Assembly: GCF_008831285.2 (NCBI RefSeq)
Contig: NC_045142.1
Location: 18,787,354-18,851,353, forward strand
Length of the DNA: 64,000 nucleotides
Direction of reading: 5' to 3'
Source of the DNA: Nymphaea colorata
Taxonomy: Eukaryota; Streptophyta; Magnoliopsida; Nymphaeales; Nymphaeaceae
Of the stretch, positions 56,401-64,000 are shown in pieces (the stretch's first letter is position 1; the number at the start of each line of letters is the position of its first letter). A program made the translations under genes and the position numbers. Under the pieces are notes generated by a model. That model had not been told where the DNA came from and did not search any database. It saw only the letters and a list, made by a program, of their open reading frames with translations.

Positions 56401-57751
56401 TCCCAATCTTCTTCCCCGTCACCAAGTCCTGCAGGGAACAATGATCAGCAGAGAAAATCAGATTACAGTTTAATTCTTTAGTAATACTGCTGACAGAGAG
56501 TAAGTTCACAGGAATATTTGGAACATGCAGGGCATTGTGGAGACGGTATTTGTTCAACAGGGACAAGCTCCCTTTCCCAGCCACAGAGATAGAAGACCCA
56601 TCTGCCATAGACACGCGTTGCTTGCCAGAGGAAAGTTGATATTCTTGAAAGAGTTTAGAGTCCCCTGTCATGTGGTGAGTGGCTCCACTATCAACAATCC
56701 AATCACCAAGAGAAGGGTTACCTTGATCAGTCGAGGCAACGAGAGCTTGGGCTAGCTGAGCCCCTTCAGACGTGGAGGACTCCTCAGGGGTAGTAGATAG
56801 ACGGCTGATGTACGCCTGTAGCTCCTTGAGTTGAGCAGGGGACAACTTGGACTTTGCACCACTAGAAGAATTGCTCTGACTGGAATCAGACACAGAAGGG
56901 CTACGCTTGCCAGAGGGAGGACGACCTCTGACCAGTCTCTTCTCGGGATGAAGATCCCAACAGAAATCCACCGAATGCCCCAACTTGTGGCAATGAGTGC
57001 AATGTCGGGCAGGACGCTGCCCAGTCCCTGAGGCACGACTGACAAAGGCAGAAGGGCCATGACCGGTGTCAAGATGCATCACCTGGCGACGTTGTTCTTC
57101 AGACTCAACACGAGCATATACTTCCTCTATCCCCGGAATCTCATCACCATTAAGAATCTGGCTACGAATAGACTCAAATTCATCCCGCAGGCCTCCCAGA
57201 AACAGAAACGTACGGTCCATCCATTCCTTTTCCCAGTAGAGGGAATGATCTGAACCGCACGTCCACTCATCAGTCACATGATAATCTAGCTCCTCCCACT
57301 TGGTCTTCAGGGCAGCATAGAAGGCAGCAACAGACAAATCACCCTGTGTCAGAGAGTAAATACTGCGTTTAATCTGATAGGTGCGCAAATGTCTCTTCTT
57401 GCGACCATACATCTTTGCAAGCACAGTCCACATATCAAAAGAGGTCGGCTTCCGCAGAATGAGGGGCTGGATATCGGATGACACGGAGCTGATAATCCAC
57501 ACCTTCACTTGGCTGTCCTCCAACGCCCACGTCGCCCATTGAGGATCAGATTTGATGGGCGCAGGTTTGTCGCCAGTGATGTAAGAGAGACGCCCACGGC
57601 TAGTAATCCCAATCTCGAGAGCGGCAGACCAAGATAGGTAATTGTCCTTGGTCAGACGGATGGAGGTGACCTGGATCGGCACGTTCTCAGTCTTGGAGGC
57701 GCTGCCCGTGTCAAGAACGGCATCTTTTTGAGTCCCCATCGCTTCTGCCAT
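53441..57751 (-). CDS. Copia gag-pol polyprotein, uninterrupted
   Basis: I prefer ATG 57751 (MAEAMGTQKDAV); the frame is open to 58087 but that extension is a low-complexity translation of a leader repeat. About 1436 residues. Domains: UBN2-type gag (LTKDNYLSWSAALEI); zinc knuckle CTHCHKLGHSVDFC at ~250 (CX2CX4HX4C); protease WIVDSGATHHMTGD at ~350; integrase zinc region (HERLGHLPFQLIKK) and core from ~547 (HSDVWGPSG, DDYSR, FRTDNAREY, an NGIAERKN motif); RT (GSKWVYNVKY, QLDVKNAFLNG, YGLKQSPRAWF, YVDDM at ~1113); RNase H (GYSDADWAGC at ~1277, SSAEAEYR, YCDNKSAI). Catalytic residues are all visible. The frame ends KLEGEC-stop, running across the purine tract into the 3' LTR. Confidence 0.95.
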   Translation of the reverse strand: MAEAMGTQKDAVLDTGSASKTENVPIQVTSIRLTKDNYLSWSAALEIGITSRGRLSYITGDKPAPIKSDPQWATWALEDSQVKVWIISSVSSDIQPLILRKPTSFDMWTVLAKMYGRKKRHLRTYQIKRSIYSLTQGDLSVAAFYAALKTKWEELDYHVTDEWTCGSDHSLYWEKEWMDRTFLFLGGLRDEFESIRSQILNGDEIPGIEEVYARVESEEQRRQVMHLDTGHGPSAFVSRASGTGQRPARHCTHCHKLGHSVDFCWDLHPEKRLVRGRPPSGKRSPSVSDSSQSNSSSGAKSKLSPAQLKELQAYISRLSTTPEESSTSEGAQLAQALVASTDQGNPSLGDWIVDSGATHHMTGDSKLFQEYQLSSGKQRVSMADGSSISVAGKGSLSLLNKYRLHNALHVPNIPVNLLSVSSITKELNCNLIFSADHCSLQDLVTGKKIGIGSVTDGLYRLSVQVASALISATSGHLSGLNDRSTILRWHERLGHLPFQLIKKLFPHLFASVSIDSFACEVCQLAKHVRASYPISLNKTTHSFALVHSDVWGPSGVPTCGGCHYFLTLIDDYSRCTFVYLLRERSEVPAVVKNFVAFVETQFHTTVQAFRTDNAREYVSQSLDEFLKGKGIVHETSCSYTPLQNGIAERKNRHLLNVTRAIMFQHHVPKRYWGDALLTSAHLINRLPTRVLDGQSPYSTLWPTQNPWPLTPRVFGCSCFVHNHSPTLKKLDPRSIKGVFLGYSSTQKGYKCVDPTTSKVYVSRDVTFHEHESYFSVNPLQGECLGNKGEEYSSNQLIQFMEFLDYKVSPSVIDTVTVSNEKGSHMEGVTVDAQPIVARDHLFGQVYVRKEKATVEDVGDEDRTNPNPVISLDDPSPSNEELPIAVRKGTRSCTSHPIQRFVSYAKLSTNYKCFITTLSKVVIPRSVDDAKDDPKWLHAMTEEMGALAKNKTWEVVDIPKGTHLVGSKWVYNVKYKPDGTVDRYKARLVAKGFSQKYGIDYLETFAPVAKLKTVRVILALAVHRKWRMDQLDVKNAFLNGHLEEEVYMSMPPGYVQEGKCCHLKKALYGLKQSPRAWFERLRIVMKSTGYKQGNGDHTLFIKQRGGLVSLLLLYVDDMIVTGSDEEENRKMKERLAKEFDLKDLGKLRYFLGIEIARSETGLVMNQRKYTLDLLKETGKLGCRPYLTPIESGTKISIKTGTILDEEGKGRYQRLVGKLIYLTLTRPDITYAVNMLSQFMHAPTDCHWKSAERVLGYLKNDPGKGLLYTRQDKLTIEGYSDADWAGCTDTRRSTTGYCIFLGGNLVVWRSKRQEVCSRSSAEAEYRTVAMGVTEMLWLKILLTDIGVELGDKMKMYCDNKSAINLANNPVLHDRTKHVEIDRHFIRERIDSKELILPYMKSEDQVADVLTKGLCTSSFEKNVSKLGMFDMYAKLEGEC
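53447..53455 (-). promoter_or_regulatory. Polypurine tract of the Copia element
   Basis: Minus-strand GAGGGGGAG directly before TGTTAGAATATG, the start of the 3' LTR. It is also read as codons of the polyprotein C-terminus. Confidence 0.9.
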
Positions 57752-58176
57752 CACAAACAAGCACACAGCAACAAGAGGCACAGCAGCGGGAATGAGGCAA
57801 CGGCGACGGGAAGGAGGCAGCGGCGACGGCGGCGGGAATGAGGCAGAGGCAACGGAAAGCAGGCGACGGCGCAACACAGAGGCCACCCACGGTGGCAGAA
57901 ACAAAGAACGGGGCGAACAGAGGACCGCGGAGGCGCAACAGAGGACGGCGGAACAGAGGACGGCGGCGGCGGAACAAAGGACGGCGGCGGCAGAGCAGGG
58001 CGTCGTCACAAGGGCAGCAGCGACGCCGGAACAGAGGACGGCGGCGGCGGAACAAAGGACAGCGGCGGCAGAGCAGGGCGACGTCACACGGGCAGCAGCG
58101 GCGCCGGAACTTCAACGGCGTCGGGCGACGAAAAAACTTGACGATCCTCGGAAAAAACGCTTCTCCAACTCCGCTG
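57752..58176 (-). repeat. GC-rich Copia leader with a 78-bp tandem duplication
   Basis: Two 78-bp units (57954-58031 and 58032-58109) share cagaggacggcggcggcgga, acaaaggac and cagagcagggcg with a few differences. Shorter gaggacggcggaa words lie to the left. Because 78 is a multiple of three, frames stay open on both strands and give Ala/Val/Cys/Ser-rich or Arg/Gln-rich pseudo-proteins. Confidence 0.85.
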
Positions 58177-58188
58177 GCTCTGATACCA
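58177..58188 (-). promoter_or_regulatory. Initiator-tRNA-Met primer-binding site of the Copia element
   Basis: Minus-strand TGGTATCAGAGC directly next to the 5' LTR end (...TTTCTACA), complementary to the 3' end of plant initiator tRNA-Met as in most plant Copia elements. Confidence 0.95.
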
Positions 58189-58474
58189 TGTAGAAACACG
58201 AACCACAAAGAGAGAGAGTGGAGAACGAACAGACAATCTACGTGGAAAACCTCAGAAAGAGGTGAAAAACCACGAGGAGGCTCTGACCTAGGGGCACACC
58301 GCAACCCTAGGAGAGAGAAAATTATATTTCACTTAATTCAACACTAAACACAAGTGACAATATAAAGAGGGAGAGAGGAGAAGCCGCCTAGGGTACCGAG
58401 CCCGCCTCGGTACCCGCACCCCATAGAACCGGGTCCAGGAATGGATCCGGTTCCCACAACAACATATTCTAACA
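58189..58474 (-). repeat. Copia LTR (5' copy)
   Basis: 286 bp, same length as the 3' copy with no visible indel. Contains the element's promoter by position. The outer end atattctaaca abuts the GTTTT duplication. Confidence 0.97.
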
Positions 58475-59344
58475 GTTTTCTTCTTCAGCCATCTCTTCCT
58501 GCCACTTCCTTAGTATTGCCTCATAACTACAAGGCATAACCTTCGTGTTCTGCTCTCTTTTCTTAAGCTCATCGATGCACAGGTTTTCAACATTATTCAA
58601 CGCTTCCTCATAACTCAAATGTTCACACTTCCTCTCACACAAGCTCTGTAAAAGGTAAAACTCTTTCTCAAGCATCTGAAGGATTTCCAGTCCTTTATGC
58701 ATCTTCTCTTGTCTAGATTGCTGCCATCCCACCATTTGCTCAAGAGGAGATGGGTTGCTGATAATCCACGAGAACACAGTGTCGGAATCTAGAGTTCCAT
58801 CCTCACTCTGTCTTCCCCTGACATCAACCCCTTCACCAGGTTTCATCCTACTATATGATAAATTCGCAGTTGGGTCACTTAGTGACTGTTCATCCAAACA
58901 AAGAAGTGATGAACTGTCACTCAGAACAATCTATTCTCGTATTCCATCTCCTTCAGAACTACGAGTAGCATCAGCAGAGGTGCTCTTCTCTTAGTACCTA
59001 CTAAGTCTGCAAGAATGGGACAACTCCTGCAAGAACTTGAGCACTTTTCGGAGCTGGGCGGCACCCAGGAAGCATATACAAAGAGGAATCAAACCAACAA
59101 CATGATTTAGCAAAGAATCTAACATGAGGCCTTGAAGTTCCTCGATCACATATTGTATAACTTTGTTAAGATGACTAACAGCTAGACACTTGTGTCTAAT
59201 TAGTAATAGGATCAAACCATGAATTTTTTCAAGCAGCTTAAGTCGTTCGGACATGAGATAAACGCATCTTCCTTGATTTCTTCTCCCCATCCACAAGCTC
59301 TGAATCTGAATTAATAGTTTCTTGGTTGCTCTCTCTTGATTCAT
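58475..59344 (-). pseudogene. Inactive ubiquitin-hydrolase-related (DUF627/DUF629) pseudogene, 5' part
   Basis: From about 59290: SERLKLLEKIHGLILLLIRH, KCLAVSHLNKVIQYVIEELQ, then PLCICFLGAAQLRKVLKFLQ and ELSHSCRLSRY, ending at an in-frame TAA (58993-58991). Reading on, a second in-frame stop (TAG, about 58930) precedes DEQSLSDPTANLSY; then SWIISNPSPLEQMVGWQQ, MHKGLEILQMLEKEFYLLQ, SLCERKCEHLSYEEALNNVE follow. The exon is broken at 58475 by the Copia insertion and resumes at 53160. With the two stops and the two frameshifts downstream, this is a pseudogene. These plant proteins resemble ubiquitin hydrolases but lack catalytic residues; their role is unsettled. The 5' end upstream of 59344 was not recognised. 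Confidence 0.8.
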
Positions 59345-59651
59345 CTCTATCTTGTACTTCAGTTTGATCGAACATCGTACAGTTCTGGAACTTCTTCACC
59401 ACGTCGTCATCTGATTTATCTTCATGTTCATTTTTAGAAAAATTGTGCATATTGTTGTAATCTTTTTGTTTAAGAAGGGCACGTTGTGAGCCCCAAAGAT
59501 AAAAATGGTAGGCGCAGTTTATTTTCCATGGGTATGAAAACATGTACATATCACAATTTTATTGTAATCTAAATAGTGTGGGCCTTCATTCATATTACAT
59601 TTTGCTTCTCTGGAAAATTTGGCATTAAATAATAAAAAAAGTGCCACTTAC

Positions 59652-60767
59652 TCGTGTTACTGATGTCTTCTTTTCACTTGCCTATAACAATGTCATCTGT
59701 GTGAATTCACAAGGAATGCTGCTTTGCATGCTAATTCTTGTGACCTGAAAAAATGAAAAAATACATAAATAGGCACAGTAATCCACACTTTTTTTCTGAA
59801 ACATGATTCACAGGAATAGCACTGTCTCATCATCACAACAAATGCTATAGACGCTAGCATTGTAAGTTGGAGTAGTCATAGAGCTGACAACTTCATCTAG
59901 AAAAGTGACTTCTTTTACGTTATACCAGAAGTCATAACATCTATTAATATGATGCTCCCAAATTATTCCAAAAGAATAAACAGCTATGATGACATCTGTT
60001 AGACATCTTTTTCTTTCACAAGCAGGATGAACCCAACTCATGTGACGAAAAGTATTAAGAAATATCCAGAAATGTTAGCAGCCAAGAAAAAAGACAGGAG
60101 GAAGGGTGGGCTAGAATATCACGTCTTCAATGAGAAAGACGTGATCAGCTTCATTTCTTACTTATTAAAAAAACATTGCCCTAATTGGCCAAGTAACATA
60201 ATAACCTTATGAAGAATGGATATTTACATAAGTGTACACATGTAGGACTAGATTGGATTCATATCCAGATACAAACTGATAAAAACAACAATATACAAAG
60301 AATGTAAACGTGTGTTGACATTGTGATACACCTTCTGGGAAAGCACCCCATCCTAAGATCAAAATGGCCCTAGTACCATGTGAGAGCTCCAAATATGTTG
60401 ACAGCAAGGAAATGAGAGAAGAGGAAAGAGATGCCATAATATATTCAAATGAAAGCAATGGTGATCTGTTTCATTGCTTTTATAAAGCAAACATTGTAGT
60501 AAGTGACCAATTATAGTAAGGCCCATATGAAGAAAGAGTACTTACATAATGTGCATACATGTAACATGCGGATGGGATTGGATTAGTCTAAAAAATAATA
60601 GACAAACATTATAGTATATGCCTCCTAACAAAGTGAACCTACCTCGGACATGCTCATATGGAAAAGAACAATATCAGTTTCTGGCAGCTTACTTGATCCA
60701 CCAACTCATTGCTTCTAGAAAGCCATGCACAAGCTGTTAATATGTCTATTTGTTGTTTTGCCATCGC
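59652..60767 (-). pseudogene. Two exons of an ITIH-like (VIT/VWA) plant gene, with a nonsense codon
   Basis: Exon one, 60767-60693 (acceptor gccag, donor gtaagc; 75 nt), reads AMAKQQIDILTACAWLSRSN then ELVDQ. Exon two, 59744-59652 (acceptor ttcag, donor gtaagt; 93 nt), reads VTRISMQSSIPCEFTQMTLL, a TAG stop, then ASEKKTSVTR. Both are phase 0 at each edge and join seamlessly. The joined region resembles the plant inter-alpha-trypsin inhibitor heavy-chain-related family around 'DxLTaxAW...xxkv..xSiqt.iPSEyT.M.L.Q'. The TAG stands where a CAG glutamine is expected. Flanking exons were not found. Exon-level damage plus isolation suggests a pseudogene fragment. Confidence 0.55.
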
Positions 60768-62482
60768 CTGGCAAGATATCCATACAATAAAAGTAGATAT
60801 TGAGAAATAAGAAATAGAACACCGTAGTCACTACCAATATTATCTATTGAAGAACTAAATTGGCAAAGAAAGCAATCCTTTTAGGAGTAGTAAATCAGTA
60901 ATATCACATTATCAACAACAATAACTTGCTGACATTTTACTATTTGTTTGACCATCACTTGATAGGACACCAAATGCAACATGAGTAGAGATTAAGAAAC
61001 AAGAAATATAACATTGTTGTTACTACAAGTGTTCCCTATGGAGATAGATACTGACAGGAAAAACACTTATTATTTAATACTAAATCAGTTAGATTACATG
61101 TCAAAAAGTAACTTGCTGAAATTCTGAACAGGAAAAAGAAAAACGAAACCTTACGTTGCAGACCATATCATTATGTTTAGAACTAAGCTGAGGATATAAA
61201 AGAAGACAAGGTAAAGGTGCACGAATCGGAACAATCATCTTTTGATCCTAACAACTGAGTTGATAGCATGATCTTCATAAAAATCAACAAGCATAGGACT
61301 CTAAAACTGTATAACATGCATAAAAGCATACCTGCAAACCATGCAAACAAAATATAGTAAAGCAAAGATCACTATAAATAAGGGTGTGATTGATGGCTTT
61401 ATAATTTCATACCGGTGTAGGTGTGATGAGTGTGATTGTTCAATTGAGAAGGGAGTCATGGTTTCCACCAGGACCGACGTTCGTCCTGAGCAGCGGTAGA
61501 CCTATAACGGTGCAGCTCGTCACCGGTATATTAAGCACTTTAACTAAATTTCACCGCATAGAGGCAGGTAAGCATGCGCATCGAAGGCCCTCTCCCTCCG
61601 GTAAGCTCGTCTCTCTCTCCCTCTTTGATTCCTTTGTATATTTTTTTATTTTTTTATCACATATCTTTTCTGTTTCTATTTTTTCACATGGTTATACATA
61701 TTTATTTCCTCAATTGACACCGGTAGCAGCAATTGCTGAATCTTTGACTGAAATCAATGCCAAATTTTAAAATCGGTGCCTAATGGAAACAAGCCTTTCA
61801 TTTGAACATCCAACCATCCACTAATGAAAGCAAAGCTACTGTGACCTGAAATCGATGCCAAATTTGAAATTGGACATACAAACGATAAGCAGAGAGGTGG
61901 AGGTGGAACAGGGGCATCAAACTCGCACCTAATAATTCCCCAAAATATTCAGGTGAACCTGAATTTTTGTGTGCAAAACAATAGAATCCAGCACTTAAAG
62001 TCAGAAGAGCAACAACATTGTTTGGCAGTATCTTATCCTCCCCAATACTACCTCAAAATGAAGAAGATTGAAGCGGAAAACATGAAGCATAACAATTTGA
62101 GTCCCAAATTATAAGAAACGTAAATAAAGAACAATTTCATTCTGCATCTAGAAGACCTTCGAACTTCACCTACCATGCGTACATTGATTCCCGACAAGAA
62201 AACAAAGAACAAAATAATCTAACATGAACCTTTAACACAATAGTGGCGCAAACCATAACTTCTGATTCCATTAAGCACTAGAATTGAGAAAAAAAAACTA
62301 TTCAGAATCGTTGCTCAAAACAAAAAAAAAAGGAAACCCAAAAGGCGAAGGAAAGTTAAAAATGAGTTAAAAAAAGAAAATAATAATAAATATACATGTT
62401 GAAATGGAAACTTGGAAAGCGAGAACGAACAAACGAAAAATGATGAACCCAAAAAAGAAAGAAATTGAAAAATGAAACATAC
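60768..62482. other. AT-rich DNA, no gene recognised
   Basis: Presumed intron or intergenic sequence. Two ACCGGT words occur (near 61413 and 61521). A microsatellite-poor region with no recognisable protein. Confidence 0.4.
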
Positions 62483-62630
62483 CTTCCAAGGATGCCTACA
62501 TCCTTAATGCGCAAGCGATTTCCACATAGACTCGTGAAAATTTCACGAAAGTTTGCAGCAGAATCAAGATCAGGATAGTAACGATCTAGCGTAGTCCAAT
62601 CGACGCAACTTAGTAGGGAAAATTCTCCAT
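62483..62630 (-). other. Possible exon of an unidentified gene
   Basis: A minus-strand frame reads CVDWTTLDRYYPDLDSAANF then REIFTSLCGNRLRIKDVGIL and GR, ending at a good donor (ggaag|gtatg at 62483). Composition looks coding (few stops, balanced residues) and differs from its AT-rich surroundings. I do not recognise the protein. The left-hand (5') edge is unclear; an in-frame stop lies about 20 codons upstream of CVDW. Confidence 0.35.
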
Positions 62631-63864
62631 GTGGACAAAGAAAATGTTCTCATGAACCTAAGCAATCGGTTCTTCAATCGAGAGAGAGATACCATGATCA
62701 TAAATCAAATGCAGAAACTAACAGAAATGGGTTACCTTCTTGATACGTTCATGATGATCTGTATCGGAGACCACACCATTGGGATTGTGGAGATCTGCAA
62801 GAAGCTATTTCAACTCACCCTTCATTGTTCATCGATGCCCTTTCAGTTCCCCTCTCGATTTCTCCCCTTCGCGGTGATGAGAATGGTCAAATGACCATAA
62901 TTGAAAATTTAAGAACTTCGTGCAGGCCTGGTCAATCAAGATGATCAAGTAGGAGTTCGCCTAAAGGCAATAAGATCTACTGGCACTTGGGCACCCTCAT
63001 ACTTTCCTAAACTTGGGACTTTCAGGTGAATGAGTCCACATCCGGTGTTTGCAAGCACTGCAAAACTTTACTAGAACACAGCTCTCAACAAGGGTATTAT
63101 CAAATCCTTCAAATCATATCTCATGCTCACTGAGCACAAATTCGTGCACCCAGAAGGCATTGGCCTCATTTGGTTAGGCTGCTGGCCACCAAGCAATGTG
63201 ATGGCTTAAGTGTATAGCTCATGGCATGCCGTCCTAAACAACTTCTAACTTGTAGAATTCCTACGAAGGTTCTTGTTCTACAAATGTGAAATAAAAAACA
63301 ATGGTTGACAAAAAGTCTACATTATGATGGACTAATTTTAAATTTCAATAGGATAACAGAATTCTAACATTTTGGGAAGATGCTATAAGGAAATCCGGAT
63401 CAAGTTACTGCACATCAACCACCATATATGAAACACTTTGGCAGTCATCAACAGGCACTTTAGACTCAACATTATGAGCCCAGCCCAAAATTTAATTGAT
63501 GGGAAGGATAGAAACTGATTGTGAATTCAATTTGACCAGATCAATCAATTTCTGCAGTGATGATATATTGAAAAACTTAAGCAGAACTTCTGCAGGTACA
63601 GCAACATTATCGCACCTGCTTATTATGCCTCCAATGCACTAACCTGTTTGTGATTGAATCATTCTGTTTGTGGTTGACTTGCTCAATTCTGGAACAGTTT
63701 GTTTGAAACTGATTTATCAATGCTTTCAGTCAATCTTTGACCTTGTAAAAATTGAGTCATTTTACCCATGCTCAAGCTAAATCAGATTTTATTCAAAGTT
63801 ATTCCCCACAACTCATCTTGCTAATCTCATTAACTGAACTCGAAATATCCAGCAATTATCTGCT

Positions 63865-63866
<2 letters not shown>
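62631..63866. other. Intergenic DNA, no gene recognised
   Basis: The plus-strand frame at 62631-62894 overlaps the edge of the possible exon and has no family resemblance. Nothing else was recognised. Confidence 0.4.

Positions 63867-63902
<36 letters not shown>
63867..63902. repeat. CT dinucleotide microsatellite
   Basis: About 18 uninterrupted TC/CT units. Confidence 0.97.
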
Positions 63903-63906
<4 letters not shown>

Positions 63907-64000
63907 TATGTTACTTCCAGCATTTCAGGACCCACTCTTTGTTTTAAGAAATACTATAAAAATTGTTTTAAAAAAATACTATAAAAAATTATGACTTGAC

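Larger units (their letters stand above)
53161..58474 (-). mobile_element. Nearly intact Ty1/Copia retrotransposon inside an exon
   Basis: LTRs of 286 bp each (53161-53446 and 58189-58474) differ at about 7 positions by eye (~97.5% identical). The insertion is flanked by a perfect GTTTT duplication (53156-53160 and 58475-58479). The minus-strand order is 5' LTR, primer site, GC-rich leader, one gag-pol frame, purine tract, 3' LTR. All domains needed for movement appear present and open, so this copy is recent and may be competent. It splits one exon of a DUF627/DUF629 pseudogene whose other lesions show that it was not necessarily killed by this insertion alone. Confidence 0.97.

Noticed and set aside
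58088-58304. Extended N-terminus of the Copia frame as a real protein start
   Set aside because: It is low complexity, lies over a tandem duplication and lacks gag motifs; the ATG at 57751 fits the family better.
57792-58347. Antisense Arg/Gln-rich frames in the Copia leader
   Set aside because: They are GC-rich repeat shadows of the leader duplication.
58469-58897. Reading the last codons of the 5' half (EEENC-stop) as a true protein end
   Set aside because: The cysteine and stop come from the Copia LTR; the host exon continues at 53160.
1-64000. tRNA genes, CRISPR arrays, riboswitches, bacterial operons
   Set aside because: No tRNA A/B-box pair with a foldable cloverleaf, no regular spacer-repeat array and no prokaryotic signals were seen.

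Overview
The window looks like nuclear DNA of a flowering plant. It is AT-rich, its genes are split by GT-AG introns, and it is dominated by plant-type Ty1/Copia and Ty3/Gypsy LTR retrotransposons, hAT-like DNA elements, long TA microsatellites and an integrated plant pararetrovirus. I cannot name the species. No complete, undamaged host gene is visible. The host genes that can be recognised are fragments or carry disabling lesions. No tRNA, rRNA, CRISPR or bacterial feature was seen.

Layout. 1-8928: gene-poor AT-rich DNA with TA tracts, a possible MITE and two small tandem repeats. 8929-15952: a TIR-bounded interval (TAA on both sides) holding a decayed minus-strand Copia element with unequal LTRs. 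16140-18446: the 5' end of a mitochondrial DnaJ gene resembling GFA2, with a 400-bp hAT-type MITE in coding exon 1; the rest of the gene was not found. 20952-23817: a young non-autonomous Gypsy element with matching LTRs and TSD, whose single ORF runs gag, protease, chromodomain with no RT or integrase. 23818-26200: decayed Copia. 26447-28272: hAT element with long TIRs and a dead transposase, next to a cyclin-A-like first exon. 28992-30480: truncated Copia. 30900-35100: very old Gypsy remnant.

35979-46540: an ARM-repeat terminal exon, then a head-to-tail array of about seven 1.5-kb units. Each unit carries part of that exon, a palindromic GTGAAATTTCAC cluster and a TA/GA microsatellite. One unit alone carries a solo LTR with a CATAC target duplication. 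A scrap of an eighth unit lies at 47367-47437, past an 826-bp unrelated segment. 47440-51450: two damaged protease/reverse-transcriptase segments of an endogenous caulimovirid, arranged head to tail.

52290-59344 (minus): a pseudogene of the plant inactive ubiquitin-hydrolase-related family (DUF627/DUF629), split inside an exon by a nearly intact Copia element (53161-58474; 286-bp LTRs, GTTTT target duplication, open gag-pol). 59652-60767: two adjoining exons resembling a plant inter-alpha-trypsin-inhibitor heavy-chain-like (VIT/VWA) gene, with one nonsense codon. The remainder is AT-rich DNA with one possible unidentified exon.

The interest lies in layered mobile-element history: exact insertion scars in recognisable exons, a pol-less chromodomain retroelement, and a local 1.5-kb satellite that appears to have started from a gene exon.
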